Below, one piece after another: positions 26,359 through 39,306 of a stretch of DNA of 64,000 bases (position 1 is the stretch's first letter; the number at the start of each line of letters is the position of its first letter). Both the position numbers and the translations under genes were made by a program. The notes under the pieces are model-generated. The model worked only from the letters and a program-made list of their open reading frames with translations. It made no database searches and had not been told where the DNA came from. The DNA comes from Desulfosediminicola ganghwensis (GTDB taxonomy: Bacteria > Desulfobacterota > Desulfobulbia > Desulfobulbales > Desulfocapsaceae): contig NZ_CP050699.1 in the NCBI RefSeq assembly GCF_005116675.2, forward strand, positions 620,001-684,000, given 5' to 3'.

Positions 26359-28107
26359 CTACAGCGAGATCACCTCACTGTTGATATTATACCGCTGGGC
26401 TTTCCTGACGATGGTCGACTGGCTTGTTTGCAAAAGCTTCGCTGCCTTGTACGTGCTTTTGCCTTCAAGCAGAGCCTCCCGTATCATTCTCTCTTCCAGC
26501 TCTTCCACAGCCACTTTGAGGCTTTTCGGTTTAAATGCTTTCACCACTGATGCTGCCTCTTCGGGCATCAACCTCATGTGGTGGTCGGGCAATTCATCAA
26601 CATCTATCAGGTTATTTTCGCTCATTGCCACCAGCAACTCTATACTTGCCCGCAGCTCCCGCACATTGCCAGGCCAACGATTATTCATCAGCAAATTGAT
26701 CAGGCCTATGGACATAGTCTTGTACAAACCGTACTTTTCGTTTGCCTGTGCCAGAAAATGGTTAATAAGGCTGGGTATATCTTCTTTTCTCTCACGCAGG
26801 GGAGGGATGTTTACCACCAGCACTCGCAGCCGGAAAAATAGATCTTCCCGAAAAGTACCCTCCTCGACAAGCGAGGTCAGCTCTTTGTTGGTAGCCGCAA
26901 TTATCCGTACATCAGGTATGAATTGTTTGACCCCGCCAAGACGTCGATAGCCGACTCCATCAAGCACGTGGAGCAGCTTCACCTGCATCTGCAGAGGTAG
27001 TTCCGCAATCTCATCGAGAAAAAGAGTGCCATTTTCGGCCAGCTCAAACATACCAGGCTTACCCTTCTCCGAGGCACCGGAGAAAGCCCCAGGCTCATAG
27101 CCAAACAGTTCCGCCTCCAGGAGATCAGCTGGGATGGCACCGCAGTTAATGGTGATGAACGGGTCATTCCTGCGATTGCTCAGATCGTGAATATTCGTGG
27201 CAGACATGGTTTTGCCTGTGCCCGTCTCGCCCAGCAGCAACACAGGTGCATCCACCTTGGCTGCCCGTTCTATGGTGCGCTCAAGATGAATAGCCGCAGA
27301 GCTCGTGCCACGATGATCATAATTCCTGCTTTCGATATTTTTCAGCTTTTCACGGTACAGCACCGCCTCCTGCTCTGCCCGAACCAGGCGGGACTTCAGA
27401 GACTCCATCTCACTGATATCGCGAATACAGGCAATCACCCGCCACACTTTCCCCTCAGCGTCAAAAACTGGCGTCGAAGTATTCAGGCAGCGTACCCCAT
27501 CGGAATAATCGTCGAACATCGTCACAGGCTGGCGATTTTTCAATGCCTCCAGGGTAACACAGGTAGAAGTCAGCCCAAGGCTCACCGCTTCGGTGACATG
27601 CTTGCCAACAACCTCCTCCGCTTTTACCTGGGCAATGCGTTCCATCGCCTTATTCACTTTGATAGTCACGCCGTTGCCGTCAATTACCCAGACACCGTCA
27701 TGCATATTATCGAAGATTATCTCCAATTCCTTGCCGGCAGCGACCGACTCCTCAAAGCTGCAGGCAACAGTGAGTTTATGTCCAAAAATGGCACGAATGT
27801 TGTTTTCCCTATCCAGCCAGTGCCATGAAAGAATAAAATCCCTGCCGTCCAGCGAGTACATTACTGCAAGCCCCTCTGTGGACTCCTGCAGAGGCTTTGA
27901 TACACTTTGGGCATTGATCTCCTGTAGCTGCAGCAGAAGAGATGTGTTTACAGCAGAATGGTGTTCGCCGATGAAATAGCTGGCAAAACTCTCATTGCTG
28001 TTGATAATCCGCCAATCCTCACCACCGCAAACACAAACGGCCAACTCTTTCTGTATGGTCAGGGCATTCTCGGCCCAAATGGTTCGATCCATGATTCGTG
28101 CCTTCAT
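26359..28107 (-). CDS. Sigma-54-dependent transcriptional activator (PAS-AAA-Fis), taurine branch candidate
   Basis: About 582 residues. The N-terminal half has PAS-type sensory domains; the second begins near DGVWVIDGNGVTIKVN and is followed by PAC-like text (VFDAEGKVWRVIACIRDI). The central AAA+ domain has Walker A GETGTGKT, the loop GAFSGA instead of the canonical GAFTGA, Walker B GTLFLDEIAELP, and R-fingers further on. The C-terminal Fis HTH is AAKLLQTSQSTIVRKAQRY. It is convergent with sarD-tpa-ald and is the likely activator of that operon or the permease gene. The start is unclear: ATG 28107, TTG 28125 or ATG 28092 are possible, none with a strong Shine-Dalgarno. Confidence 0.88.
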   Translation of the reverse strand: MKARIMDRTIWAENALTIQKELAVCVCGGEDWRIINSNESFASYFIGEHHSAVNTSLLLQLQEINAQSVSKPLQESTEGLAVMYSLDGRDFILSWHWLDRENNIRAIFGHKLTVACSFEESVAAGKELEIIFDNMHDGVWVIDGNGVTIKVNKAMERIAQVKAEEVVGKHVTEAVSLGLTSTCVTLEALKNRQPVTMFDDYSDGVRCLNTSTPVFDAEGKVWRVIACIRDISEMESLKSRLVRAEQEAVLYREKLKNIESRNYDHRGTSSAAIHLERTIERAAKVDAPVLLLGETGTGKTMSATNIHDLSNRRNDPFITINCGAIPADLLEAELFGYEPGAFSGASEKGKPGMFELAENGTLFLDEIAELPLQMQVKLLHVLDGVGYRRLGGVKQFIPDVRIIAATNKELTSLVEEGTFREDLFFRLRVLVVNIPPLRERKEDIPSLINHFLAQANEKYGLYKTMSIGLINLLMNNRWPGNVRELRASIELLVAMSENNLIDVDELPDHHMRLMPEEAASVVKAFKPKSLKVAVEELEERMIREALLEGKSTYKAAKLLQTSQSTIVRKAQRYNINSEVISL

Positions 28108-28236
28108 TTCTACAGCATCATTCAATGCAGTTTTCCAAACAATCTTTTCGCCAGCTAGAATAGGTTAGGCATATTCACTTCCACCCGAGCAAACAGTATA
28201 TACCGATCTCAAACAGCTAAACACTTCCTGGGCATT

Positions 28237-28285
28237 GGGTTGTGGCTGACTGCGGTGGTGTAAACCGGTCAGACACCCACAACCC
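28237..28285 (-). repeat. Stem-loop after the sulfite reductase gene
   Basis: GGGTTGTG (28237-28244) pairs with CACAACCC (28278-28285), with further partial pairing inside. It lies 26 bases beyond the stop codon on the minus strand but has no T tract, so it could be an mRNA 3' end or a weak terminator. Confidence 0.4.
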
Positions 28286-28310
28286 TACGGTTCACTCAAT
28301 TACAGAGTGA

Positions 28311-28928
28311 TTACACTTCAGCAAATGGGAACTCCGGATCATCGAGCAGTTTAAAAATCCGCTGTTTCTTCCCGGTTTTCGCATCGTGAAAATCAACAAG
28401 CTTCTCAACAATATCAAGCATCTCGTTCTCATCGACTTTTCTGGCAACCCGCCTACCGGCCTCCGGTGCAACGCCGCCCTTGCCACCTGCATAGATATCA
28501 AAACCATTACGGGTGGTGATAATGCCGATATCAGTGTTTCTCGGATTAGAGCAGCAGGTGGGGCAACCAGATATAGCAACCTTGAACTTGGCCTTGACGT
28601 TTTCCCTTTCGCCAAAACGATCCATAATCAGCTTACTGATCTCCGAAGTATCACCTATCCCAAGGTTACAGTGTCCATTACCCACACAGACCCTTGGCAA
28701 TGGGAATTTTCCTTTTTCCTTAAAAACCGCACCGAGTGCAGCCAACTCTGCCTTGATCTCATCGACCAACTCAATTGACACATTGTTAAGACGAAGATTT
28801 TGCGCAGTGGTGAGATACAATTCTAATGAATGCTTCTCAGCAAGTTCATTGGCAGCTTTCATAACAGCAAGCGGCAGACGGCCGGCAGGCACCATCACAA
28901 TGATGCTTGAGGTCTTTCTTTCTTCCAT
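28311..28928 (-). CDS. Small monomeric siroheme sulfite reductase-like protein
   Basis: A 205-residue protein with the nitrite/sulfite reductase ferredoxin-like half domain (residues 5-70) and the siroheme/4Fe-4S domain. The cluster cysteines are visible as CVGNGHC (C-x5-C) and CPTCC (C-x3-C). Size and layout match the small assimilatory-type (P590) sulfite reductase of sulfate reducers rather than DsrAB. It lies after the TauE gene in the operon started by the 31179 regulator, so it probably handles sulfite released from sulfonates; whether it reduces it for assimilation or detoxification cannot be told. Start ATG 28928. Confidence 0.85.
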   Translation of the reverse strand: MEERKTSSIIVMVPAGRLPLAVMKAANELAEKHSLELYLTTAQNLRLNNVSIELVDEIKAELAALGAVFKEKGKFPLPRVCVGNGHCNLGIGDTSEISKLIMDRFGERENVKAKFKVAISGCPTCCSNPRNTDIGIITTRNGFDIYAGGKGGVAPEAGRRVARKVDENEMLDIVEKLVDFHDAKTGKKQRIFKLLDDPEFPFAEV

Positions 28929-28993
28929 CTCTTATTCCTTGTTTGCTTCAGAATGAACATAGGTGAATACAGCGATTGAGCACAACATTTTGA

Positions 28994-29727
28994 TCACTGC
29001 AAAATGGCAGTGGCGGCAATATTACCACCCATGAGGAAAAGTGCCAGAAATAGTACTTTACGGTACTGAGCTTCTGCGAGAAACCCCGAAATCCATATGC
29101 CGATTTTAGAACCAATAAGCACCGCCGGAGTCGCCACAAAAAAGTTGGTGATAACGGTTGAATCGATCAAGCCGGTCATGAATTGCGCCCCGACTATAAT
29201 CACCCCTGAAACGATAAATGCTGCACCTATAGTGCCTCTCACAGCTTTGGCCGGACAACCGCTATAGGCGATATACGCCACCATTGGCGGACCATTGACT
29301 CCAAAGGCCAACCCCATGGCTGCAGACAAAACCCCTGCCAGATATCCCCATGTATTTTTTACAACCCGTTCCCCGGCTTCGCCTGCTAAAAAGAGATTCC
29401 ACAGGGCATAGCCTGCGACAAAACTCCCCAGGGCCACTTTCAACCAGGTTTCCGGCAGGTATTTCAGCACCACGACACTGAGCAAAGCTCCCGGTATCAG
29501 GCCAACACCTATCTCTTTCACATAGTCCCAGCGGATGTGTCTCCGGAAAATCCAGGCGACCTGGACATTTAAGGTCAGCACTGTCAACGTGCAGGCAGGA
29601 ACAGCTATGGCCAGGTCGACCGAGCCGGCAACGAGCGGCATGGCAATCATCGCCGCTCCAAACCCGGCAAGACCATTACCAACCCCGGCGGCAAACCAGG
29701 CAAGGGCAAATATCAGGACTTCAGGCA

Positions 29728-29728
<1 letters not shown>
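28994..29728 (-). CDS. tauE: TauE/SafE-family sulfite exporter
   Basis: A 244-residue membrane protein with about eight predicted helices of the TauE/SafE (DUF81) family, which exports sulfite or other organosulfur anions. The repeated halves start with GVGNGLAGFGAAMIAMPL and GVLSAAMGLAFGVNGPP, the family's paired G-x-x-x-G-x-G pattern. Its start codon overlaps the stop of the upstream regulator gene as TGATG, so the two are translationally coupled. In this island the exporter can relieve sulfite made by IslA. The substrate assignment is by family and context. Confidence 0.87.
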
Positions 29729-31179
<1,451 letters not shown>

Positions 31180-31523
31180 AATTCCGGCAAATTACTTATA
31201 AGCACATCTCGTTTATTAAGCCACAAACTGAAGACCGGGAAGCCTCACCGGTTCAACCACAATGTAGCAGTTAGCAACCGGTATAACCTAGCATCTTTTT
31301 ACAGTTCAAGAAACAGTCAATTCCTTCAAAGCACGTAACAACAGACGTATAACTTCATATCCCCTGAGAGAAAGGGACAATTTTGCAACTAAAAAAAATG
31401 TGGCAATGCCAAAAGATCAGCACAGCCACATGGTTGAATCATATATTTTCTCGTTATCGGTCCAAACCGGGAGAGTTCCTGTTCTACGCTCTGAATCAAA
31501 GCCTATCAGCTTGCTGAATGCAC
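31180..31523. other. 344-base gap between islB and its neighbouring regulator gene
   Basis: This region contains the 3' end of the islB transcript and the promoter of the regulator, both on the minus strand. A minus-strand TTTTTTTT run (near 31393-31400) follows only a very short palindrome, so no terminator can be called with confidence. No gene was seen. Confidence 0.5.
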
Positions 31524-32450
31524 TTACTTCACCTCAGCACCGGCATCAATTGCCGCTTGTCTCAATCGCAGATATTTTTCGTTTTCCAGTGCGACCTCGC
31601 CCATCGGATACTCGAGCCCTATATTGGTGTATTTCTGGGTACCGAGGCGATGATACGGGAGCAGCTCAAATTCCACATTCAGCTCTTTGATAAACGCCGC
31701 AATTGCCTCAATCTCCCGGGTAGTGTCATTGAAACCCGGAATTACAGGAGTACGAACACGTATTGGCAGTTTAGGATACATCTCTCGCACTGCCTTGATA
31801 TTTTTCAGTATTATTGCATTATCGACATCGGTAAATTCTTTATGGAGTTCACTATCCACACATTTAATGTCATACATCAAAAAGTTTATAAATTTGCATG
31901 CTTCAAGAAGAACCTCTTCACCAACATAACCACAGGTCTCCACCGCAGTTTTGATGTAACGGCGTTTTGCCTCCTGCAGCAGGGCAAGAGCAAAAGCTTT
32001 CTGGGCCAGTGGTTCACCGCCGCCCAGGGTCAGACCACCGCCGGAACGTGCATAAAAAGAGGCGTCTTTTTCAACCTGATCAATGACATTTTTGGCTGTC
32101 ATCTGCTCACCATAAACAATCAGCGCACCAGCCGGGCATACATCTGCACAGGCCAGGCAGTTCGTACAGGAACCCCACTCCACGGTGACTTTATCATCAT
32201 CTCCGCGACTCAATGCACCTACTGTACAGACCTCGGCACAACGAACACATTCACTGATTGAGATACACTTATTCCGGTTATAGGCAAGCTGTGGCTTATG
32301 TGCCTGTGATTCGGGGTTACTGCACCAGCGGCATGAGAGCGGACAACCTTTTAAAAAGACGACTGTACGGATACCCGGCCCGTCATGTACCGAGTACTTC
32401 TGAATATTAAAAATGCAGCCGCTTGTATTCTGAATTTCTTTATAGTTCAT
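31524..32450 (-). CDS. islB: Isethionate sulfite-lyase activating enzyme (radical SAM)
   Basis: A 308-residue glycyl-radical activase that uses S-adenosylmethionine to place the radical on IslA. HDGPGIRTVVFLKGC leads to the radical SAM cluster motif C36-x3-C40-x2-C43. An inserted ferredoxin-like domain has two four-cysteine sets (C62, C68, C71, C75 and C95, C98, C101, C105), typical of activases other than that of pyruvate formate-lyase. GGGEPLAQ is the SAM-binding GGE motif. ATG 32450 is taken as start; the upstream GTG at 32492 lies outside conserved sequence. It follows islA after 247 bases that hold two hairpins. Confidence 0.93.
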   Translation of the reverse strand: MNYKEIQNTSGCIFNIQKYSVHDGPGIRTVVFLKGCPLSCRWCSNPESQAHKPQLAYNRNKCISISECVRCAEVCTVGALSRGDDDKVTVEWGSCTNCLACADVCPAGALIVYGEQMTAKNVIDQVEKDASFYARSGGGLTLGGGEPLAQKAFALALLQEAKRRYIKTAVETCGYVGEEVLLEACKFINFLMYDIKCVDSELHKEFTDVDNAIILKNIKAVREMYPKLPIRVRTPVIPGFNDTTREIEAIAAFIKELNVEFELLPYHRLGTQKYTNIGLEYPMGEVALENEKYLRLRQAAIDAGAEVK

Positions 32451-32554
32451 GATCGCTCTCGACTCTTCTCCCCACCAGGCAGAGGTGGTCACCGCATAAA
32501 TTCACGGCTATTACTTTGAAAAGAAATAAGTAAATTTCTGTAACGTATACCTGC

Positions 32555-32671
32555 AACCGGTAAGCAATCCTCCTTATAACGAGGGATTGCTTACCGGTTC
32601 TCCGACTCAGGCTGAACATTCTCCTGCCGGCCCTGACATCCTGGACAGGGATTGAGTTAAACGGGCCGGCA
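32555..32671 (-). repeat. Two hairpins between islA and islB
   Basis: A perfect 16-base inverted repeat (AACCGGTAAGCAATCC 32555-32570 with 32584-32599) and a nine-base one (TGCCGGCCC 32625-32633 with GGGCCGGCA 32663-32671) fill the gap. Neither has a T tract. Together they could stabilise the islA message and lower expression of the catalytic activase. Confidence 0.7.
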
Positions 32672-32697
32672 ATAAAGTCCGTTCAAACTGAGGTCGG

Positions 32698-35175
32698 TTA
32701 AACAGTCTCGTGCTCGGTACGAGCAATGAGATCGTTCTGCAGATCCGGGGAGAGATCTACGAAGTAGGCAGAGTAGCCTGCGATACGAACGATCAGACTC
32801 TTATATTTCTCAGGGTCCTTCTGGGCTGCGATAAGAGTAGACTTGTTGATAACGTTGAACTGAACGTGCCACAACTTGAGATCGCAGAAGGTTCTGATGA
32901 AGGAAATCATCTTGTCGGTTCCCTCCTCACCCTCCAGACACTTCGGAGTGAACTTGATGTTCAGCATGCGTGCTGCACGATCACGGTGTCCATAGTTCTT
33001 GGAATTGTAGTTCGAAAGAAGAACGGAAGTCGGACCGGTTTTATCTGCTCCATGGGAGGCGGAAGATCCGTCAGAAAGCGGAGTCCAGGCGTAACGACCG
33101 TTTGGAGTCGCACCAACCACCTTACCGAAAGGTACATGGGAGGTAAACGGTACGTAACGGATATCGTTATGCATGCCAAGCTCTTTGGAGTACTTCTGGC
33201 CGTAGAGCACGTTCATCTCATCAATCTTGCAACCGATTTCGTCCGCATACGGATCATCATTACCGTAGCATGGAGCGGTCATCAGGAGCTGGCGGACATC
33301 TTCCTTGCCCTCAAAGTTGCACTCACACGCCTCGATAACCTCAGCCATGGTGATTTTCTTCTCTTCGAAGACCAGCTTTTTAATTGCAGCCAGGGAGTCA
33401 ACCAGGGTTCCGAGACCCATATGCTCGAAGTAACCGAGGTTAATGCCCTCAGGGATCTGCGGGGTGTGCAGGTCGAGGCAATGCTTCATACAGAGATCAT
33501 GCATGGAGCTGCCAAGAGGATGCGCAAAGTGCTTGGCGCGCAGATTATTGATCACATACTGCTGATAAAAAGCGGTTTTCAGGAACAGCTCGTGGTGCTT
33601 GACGTATGCCTGCCAGAACTCTTCCCAGGTTTCAAACTGGGTAGGATCGCCGGTCTCAAGACCAAGCATTTCCTCGCCATGCTTCTGCATACGGCCGTTC
33701 TTCAGGGTCATCTCAAGGGCTGCTACAAAGTTGATGTAGGCACCACCGGAGGTGTAGGTGTCACGATTCGGCATACGCGCTTCGGTACAACCGGAAACCG
33801 CGTAATCATACGCTTCCTGGAAGGTTGCTCCCTTGGACACGTAGAGTGGTACCACTTCCTCGTCGTTGATCAGCTTCGGAAAGCCGGAACCGTCCTTGAT
33901 GGTCTCGGCAACGTCAGCCAGATAACGCTCTGGTGAGCGGGAGTGGATACGTGCAGCGAGATCCGGGTAGTGCAGCGGGAACTCACGCTTGGACTTCAGG
34001 AACAGATAGGTGAGTTCGTTGGTTGCGTCACGGCCATCCGGGGTCTGGCCACCGATGGTAACCGCCTCCCAGTGGGCATATCCTTCATTAAACGCACCAC
34101 CAGTCGGCGATACGTAGAGGTCGATGAACTGCGCCATGCCAACCCAGAGACACTCAAGGAGTTCAAGAGCCTGATCGTCATCGAGGATTCCAGCCTCAAT
34201 ATCTGCCTGGTAGAATGGGTAGAAGTACTGATCCATACGACCGTTGGAAACGATGGTGCCGGTCTTCTGCTCGATACGGGAAAACATCTGGGTGAACCAC
34301 TGGGACTGCACAGCCTCGTGGAAGGTGCGTGCTGGATGCTCAGGCACACGCTCACAGATGTCGGCCATCTTGAACAGCTCCATCTTACGGGTCATGTCGG
34401 TCTCTTTCTCTGCCAGCTCACGGGCGAGAACAGCGTGGCGACGTGCCCAGGTAATGATGGCATCACAGACAATAACGATTGACTCAAGGAACGGCTTTTT
34501 CTCTACATTATCAATCGGTGAGAGTGGATCAAGCGCCTCCATCTTGTCCAGTGCTTCCTGCTTGATACCACCAAAACCTCTCTTGAGTATCTTCTCGTAG
34601 TCATGTACCCACTGGATGGATGAGCGGAAAGAAGAAGTCTCGTTGACGATAAAGCGGGAAGCGAGCCCTTCAGGGTCGTCGTAGCTCAGCTTGTGGACTT
34701 CCGGCGGAAGTGCGGCATTCAGCGCCTCGTGGTAGGTCTTACCCTTCCAGTATGGTGCGATCTCCTCAACAACAATTTTTGCGTCTTCTTCAGAGATTGA
34801 AAACGGAGACTCGGTACGGCTCGGCAGATCCTGTACAGCAACATCGAGGAAGTCGCCATCAAGCTCAGGGTAGAGCAGGCCGTAACGACCCTTTACGCCA
34901 CCACGCCCGCAGATCAGGTTATCTTCATCAATATATACGGTGATGTTTTCTGCAACATGCTTCATCGCCTTGGCCCAGCGCAGGCAGAGCATCTGACCTT
35001 CGGTTTCCTGCATGGACTGGGTGAAGTAGCGGGCACGTTCTATATCGATTACCGGGCGCACACCGTCGAAGGTGTCGAGAATTTTGAAAACCCTGGCGTG
35101 GGATGCGCGGTAGATATCTTCTTTTCCTTCTATCTTATCCAAGAGTCTCTGCTCATGAGGGGAACAGCATTGCAT
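32698..35175 (-). CDS. islA: Isethionate sulfite-lyase, glycyl radical enzyme
   Basis: An 825-residue glycyl radical enzyme that cleaves the C-S bond of isethionate to acetaldehyde and sulfite. Near the C-terminus [11 protein letters not shown] carries the radical glycine (Gly800), and the thiyl motif SGCTE has Cys463 with the general base Glu465. Substrate-pocket residues I remember for Bilophila IslA (R189, Q193, W374, C468, E470, R678, F682) are all found at a constant offset of five: R184, Q188, W369, C463, E465, R673, F677. This separates it from pyruvate formate-lyase, choline lyase and diol dehydratases. AAGGAG precedes the ATG. It is third in the dctP-dctQM-islA-islB operon. Confidence 0.96.
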   Translation of the reverse strand: MQCCSPHEQRLLDKIEGKEDIYRASHARVFKILDTFDGVRPVIDIERARYFTQSMQETEGQMLCLRWAKAMKHVAENITVYIDEDNLICGRGGVKGRYGLLYPELDGDFLDVAVQDLPSRTESPFSISEEDAKIVVEEIAPYWKGKTYHEALNAALPPEVHKLSYDDPEGLASRFIVNETSSFRSSIQWVHDYEKILKRGFGGIKQEALDKMEALDPLSPIDNVEKKPFLESIVIVCDAIITWARRHAVLARELAEKETDMTRKMELFKMADICERVPEHPARTFHEAVQSQWFTQMFSRIEQKTGTIVSNGRMDQYFYPFYQADIEAGILDDDQALELLECLWVGMAQFIDLYVSPTGGAFNEGYAHWEAVTIGGQTPDGRDATNELTYLFLKSKREFPLHYPDLAARIHSRSPERYLADVAETIKDGSGFPKLINDEEVVPLYVSKGATFQEAYDYAVSGCTEARMPNRDTYTSGGAYINFVAALEMTLKNGRMQKHGEEMLGLETGDPTQFETWEEFWQAYVKHHELFLKTAFYQQYVINNLRAKHFAHPLGSSMHDLCMKHCLDLHTPQIPEGINLGYFEHMGLGTLVDSLAAIKKLVFEEKKITMAEVIEACECNFEGKEDVRQLLMTAPCYGNDDPYADEIGCKIDEMNVLYGQKYSKELGMHNDIRYVPFTSHVPFGKVVGATPNGRYAWTPLSDGSSASHGADKTGPTSVLLSNYNSKNYGHRDRAARMLNIKFTPKCLEGEEGTDKMISFIRTFCDLKLWHVQFNVINKSTLIAAQKDPEKYKSLIVRIAGYSAYFVDLSPDLQNDLIARTEHETV

Positions 35176-35218
35176 AGCAATCTCCTTGCGATTTTTTTTT
35201 GGGTAGATCTTTACATGA

Positions 35219-35260
35219 TCATGGAAGGGATCGGAAAAAGGGGTAACGAACCTTCCATGA
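35219..35260 (-). repeat. Inverted repeat between dctQM and islA
   Basis: TCATGGAAGG (35219-35228) and CCTTCCATGA (35251-35260) form a perfect 10-base stem with a 22-base loop, just after the dctQM stop. No T tract follows on the minus strand, so read-through into islA is expected. Confidence 0.6.
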
Positions 35261-35278
35261 CCTGATTGGTATCACATC

Positions 35279-37165
35279 TTATTTGACAAACAGTAACGGT
35301 ACAGACGGGAAGTATGTGATTAACAACAGTACTGCAATCATTATGCCAACCATCGGCAAAATGGCCTTGGCCAAATGTTGAATTTTTGCCTGGGCAACCC
35401 CGGAGGCCACGAAAAGGTTCACACCAACAGGCGGAGTAATGAAACCTACAGCGAGGTTAACCACCATCATGATGCCGAAGTGGACTGGATCAACTCCGAC
35501 TTTGATAACAATCGGCAGCAGAATCGGAGTGAGAATAACAATCGCTGCCAGGGCCTCCATGAAGGTACCGACAATAAGCAGCAACACGTTAATCATGAGT
35601 AGAATCATGATCTTGTTCTCAGTCAGCGAAAGCATGGCAGCGGCAATAGTGGCAGGAACCTGCTCGATGGTCATGATGTTGCCGAAAATGGTTGCCATGG
35701 CCATGAGGATAATAACGAGAGCTGAGGTGGAGCAGGCCTCAACGAAGGCCGGAGCCAGGTTTTTCAGGTTCAGCTCACGATAAACAAAGATTCCTACGAC
35801 AAGACCATAAAAAGCGGCCAGGGCGGCTGCTTCTGTGGGGGTCATAATGCCGCCATAGATACCACCCAGAATAATGACCGGTACCATGAGGGCCCACTTG
35901 GCATCCCAGAAGGCCTTGACGAAGGTGCCAATGCTGCGCTCCTTCTCAACTCCTTTCCAACCGCGCTTCTTGGAGTACCAGTAGGTATAAAACATCAGGG
36001 CAAAACCGGTCAGCACGCCTGGCACAATACCGCCCATAAAGAGCTTGCCGATGGAAACCTGGGCTGAAACACCGTAGACAACAAATGGGTTACTCGGTGG
36101 AATCATAACGCCGATGGCGCCGGCCGCGGCAACGATACATGCTGCGAAGTATTTATCATACCCTCGCTGCACCATCGCAGGGATGGTCAGAGAGCCAATC
36201 GCGGCAACAGTTGCGGGGCCGGAACCTGAAATGGCCGCAAAAAACATACTGGTGGCAATTGCGGCAAGCGCAATACCGCCTGGTAGAGAGCCGAGTACTT
36301 CGTCAGCAAGATTGAGCAACCTTTTAGAAAGACCGCCGGCACCCATGAACACACCCGCTGCGATAAAGAACGGGATCGCCATAATAGGGAAAGAATCAAT
36401 GGAGGTAAAAGCGATCTGGGCAACATATTCAATAGGCAGGGTGCCTGCATTGATGATTGTCGCGGTGGCAGCGAGACCAAGGCTTACTGCGATGGGAACC
36501 CCGATTACCAGAAAGAGCAAAAAATATCCAAAAAGGATAGTCAGCACAGACGCACTTTCACTAAAATAGGCAGGAAGAGCAATAACAACAGCAAGGGCCA
36601 CACCGATCAGTGAATCAACAATACCGCACTCACGTACCTGCTTATAGAGGTCCTGAAACAAGCGAAGACCCATCAGGCCGAAACCAAAAGGCAGAATCAG
36701 ATACGGAATGAGATACGACATTCCTGTGCCGGGCGCGACCTGGGGGAATTCCCTCAACATATATATATTCTGAAGCCCCATGTAGAAAACAACAGCCACC
36801 AGGGCGAAAAAGCACAAATCAACAACGATCCAGCTAATACCCTGGAATCGCTTAGGCAATCTATCAAAAACTATATCAACACGGATATTCTGTCGGGTCT
36901 TAATGGCCAGCGGAATTGCCAGATAGGAAATCCAGATAAAAATAAATCGCGCCAGTTCTTCGGTCCAGATAGCGCCCGCCGCATTGGTAGAAAAATGGGC
37001 ACCGATATAGCGATAAAAAGTCTGAAAGGTGATTATGAGAATGATTGCAAGCATACCGCTAATCAGAAACGGTTTCTCGAAATTCTCATCAAGCCAGTTC
37101 AGAGCGGCGGTCAGCTTGTTTGGATGTTCTTTAACAGCCTCTCCGGCAGTTATATGAGCGTTCAT
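35279..37165 (-). CDS. Fused TRAP transporter membrane protein DctQM, isethionate importer
   Basis: A 628-residue fusion of the two TRAP membrane subunits. Residues 1-190 are DctQ (four helices; WTEELARFIFIWISYLA is the family signature) and residues 200-628 are DctM (12 helices; ISGSGPATVAAIGSLTIPAM and PPSNPFVVYG are typical). Such fusions are common. With the DctP gene upstream it forms a complete Na+-driven importer; its place between dctP and islA points to isethionate as substrate, as in other sulfonate-respiring bacteria. GAGGAG precedes the start. Hairpins lie on both sides. Confidence 0.93.
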   Translation of the reverse strand: MNAHITAGEAVKEHPNKLTAALNWLDENFEKPFLISGMLAIILIITFQTFYRYIGAHFSTNAAGAIWTEELARFIFIWISYLAIPLAIKTRQNIRVDIVFDRLPKRFQGISWIVVDLCFFALVAVVFYMGLQNIYMLREFPQVAPGTGMSYLIPYLILPFGFGLMGLRLFQDLYKQVRECGIVDSLIGVALAVVIALPAYFSESASVLTILFGYFLLFLVIGVPIAVSLGLAATATIINAGTLPIEYVAQIAFTSIDSFPIMAIPFFIAAGVFMGAGGLSKRLLNLADEVLGSLPGGIALAAIATSMFFAAISGSGPATVAAIGSLTIPAMVQRGYDKYFAACIVAAAGAIGVMIPPSNPFVVYGVSAQVSIGKLFMGGIVPGVLTGFALMFYTYWYSKKRGWKGVEKERSIGTFVKAFWDAKWALMVPVIILGGIYGGIMTPTEAAALAAFYGLVVGIFVYRELNLKNLAPAFVEACSTSALVIILMAMATIFGNIMTIEQVPATIAAAMLSLTENKIMILLMINVLLLIVGTFMEALAAIVILTPILLPIVIKVGVDPVHFGIMMVVNLAVGFITPPVGVNLFVASGVAQAKIQHLAKAILPMVGIMIAVLLLITYFPSVPLLFVK

Positions 37166-37197
37166 GGCTTCTCCTCAATTCTACATTTTCGACGCAA

Positions 37198-37237
37198 AAT
37201 CCCGGCAGATGCCTAAAACAATGCACCTGCCGGGATT
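37198..37237 (-). terminator. Attenuator-like hairpin between dctP and dctQM
   Basis: AATCCCGGCAG (37198-37208) and CTGCCGGGATT (37227-37237) form an 11-base perfect stem; on the minus strand TTTTGCG follows. A partial terminator here would give more binding protein than membrane protein, a usual ratio for such systems. Confidence 0.65.
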
Positions 37238-37255
37238 AGGGAAATACTCTTTTCT

Positions 37256-38380
<1,125 letters not shown>

Positions 38381-38610
38381 TTATCTCAGCGCGAATGTGC
38401 TGAAAACGTATCGCATTGAATATACATGGTGAAGAAAACCTCTATTATGCGCGTCATTACGTTTGATTAGGCCGTCGACACCCCAGGACCGTTCTTGAAT
38501 CGTTCAAGCATGGAAAAGAAACTGATTGAGAATCACTATCACAAACCATGCCAGGTAATGGGAATTACTCCCAACTACTCAACGCTCTAGCTGTCTATCT
38601 GCACAAGCAC

Positions 38611-39151
38611 TGTTGCATTCACGCAACATCCAGCATCATTCCCAATGAGTTGAGCCAGATAGACGCCTTCTACCATGTTGCAATTCGGCATCATGATGCT
38701 TTTCCGCAACATCCAAACCCTGTTGCTACATCTTCAAGCAGCCACTATTTCTTATACTAATACAGTCCCCTGCCTTCCTGCACAGCTGCGAAACCTGTAA
38801 CCACTACAAACTACAGCCCTGCAACTTTCAGGCGATCCTGGCTCAGCATCTCTAGTCGCGCCTGCCAAGCCAAACCTCTCTCACACCACCTCGGGCAGAG
38901 CAACAAGATCCATAACATCTGCCACAAAACTCCCAAAACAATAAAACAACCTGGAATACCCCCATAACTATTTGGCGCTGCGTTACAAACCCAGACATGT
39001 TGCATTTTCAGGACAGTCGTTGCACTGTCGCAACACCAGTTGCCTACAAGCCACAAAATCCCCTGCAGCACAGTACGTTCAAGCGAATCACCCGAACAAC
39101 AACACCCGCAGCATCGCTGCACATACGCAACCATGTTTCACCCATGCAACC
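38611..39151. repeat. Array of TGTTGC-N6-GCAACA dyads, candidate enhancer sites
   Basis: At least six dyads share two six-base arms and a six-base spacer: 38611-38628 (perfect), 38676-38693, 38694-38711, 39018-39035, 39038-39055, 39115-39132 and 39134-39151 (one to three changes each). Single arms lie at 38721 and 38998. The spacers differ in sequence, so this is conserved protein binding and not a copied repeat. The size and symmetry suit a Fis-type HTH dimer, most likely one of the two sigma-54 activators. Confidence 0.65.
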
Positions 39152-39306
39152 CGCAGTGTTTTTCCCTGTTGTTCTTGTTGCCGGAAGTTTTCACTCCAGC
39201 CAGCAAAACCTTTCCTCTCGTCAGCAAAAATCAAACTCGATAATCTCACATTAACAGGCTGTTAGTATCATCACGAAAGCAACACCTGTGGAACAGCAAC
39301 AAATTA

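Noticed and set aside
32698-35175. Reading the glycyl radical enzyme as pyruvate formate-lyase or choline TMA-lyase
   Set aside because: PFL has two adjacent active-site cysteines; here there is a single SGCTE cysteine and the isethionate-pocket residues R184, Q188, W369, R673 and F677 are all present.
38611-39151. Repeats read as a CRISPR array
   Set aside because: The repeated units are 18-base dyads with irregular distances and no constant repeat-spacer size; no cas genes are present.
38548-39265. Several short ORFs on both strands in the dctP/amidohydrolase gap
   Set aside because: They overlap each other in different frames, lack ribosome-binding sites and domains, and coincide with the dyad array.
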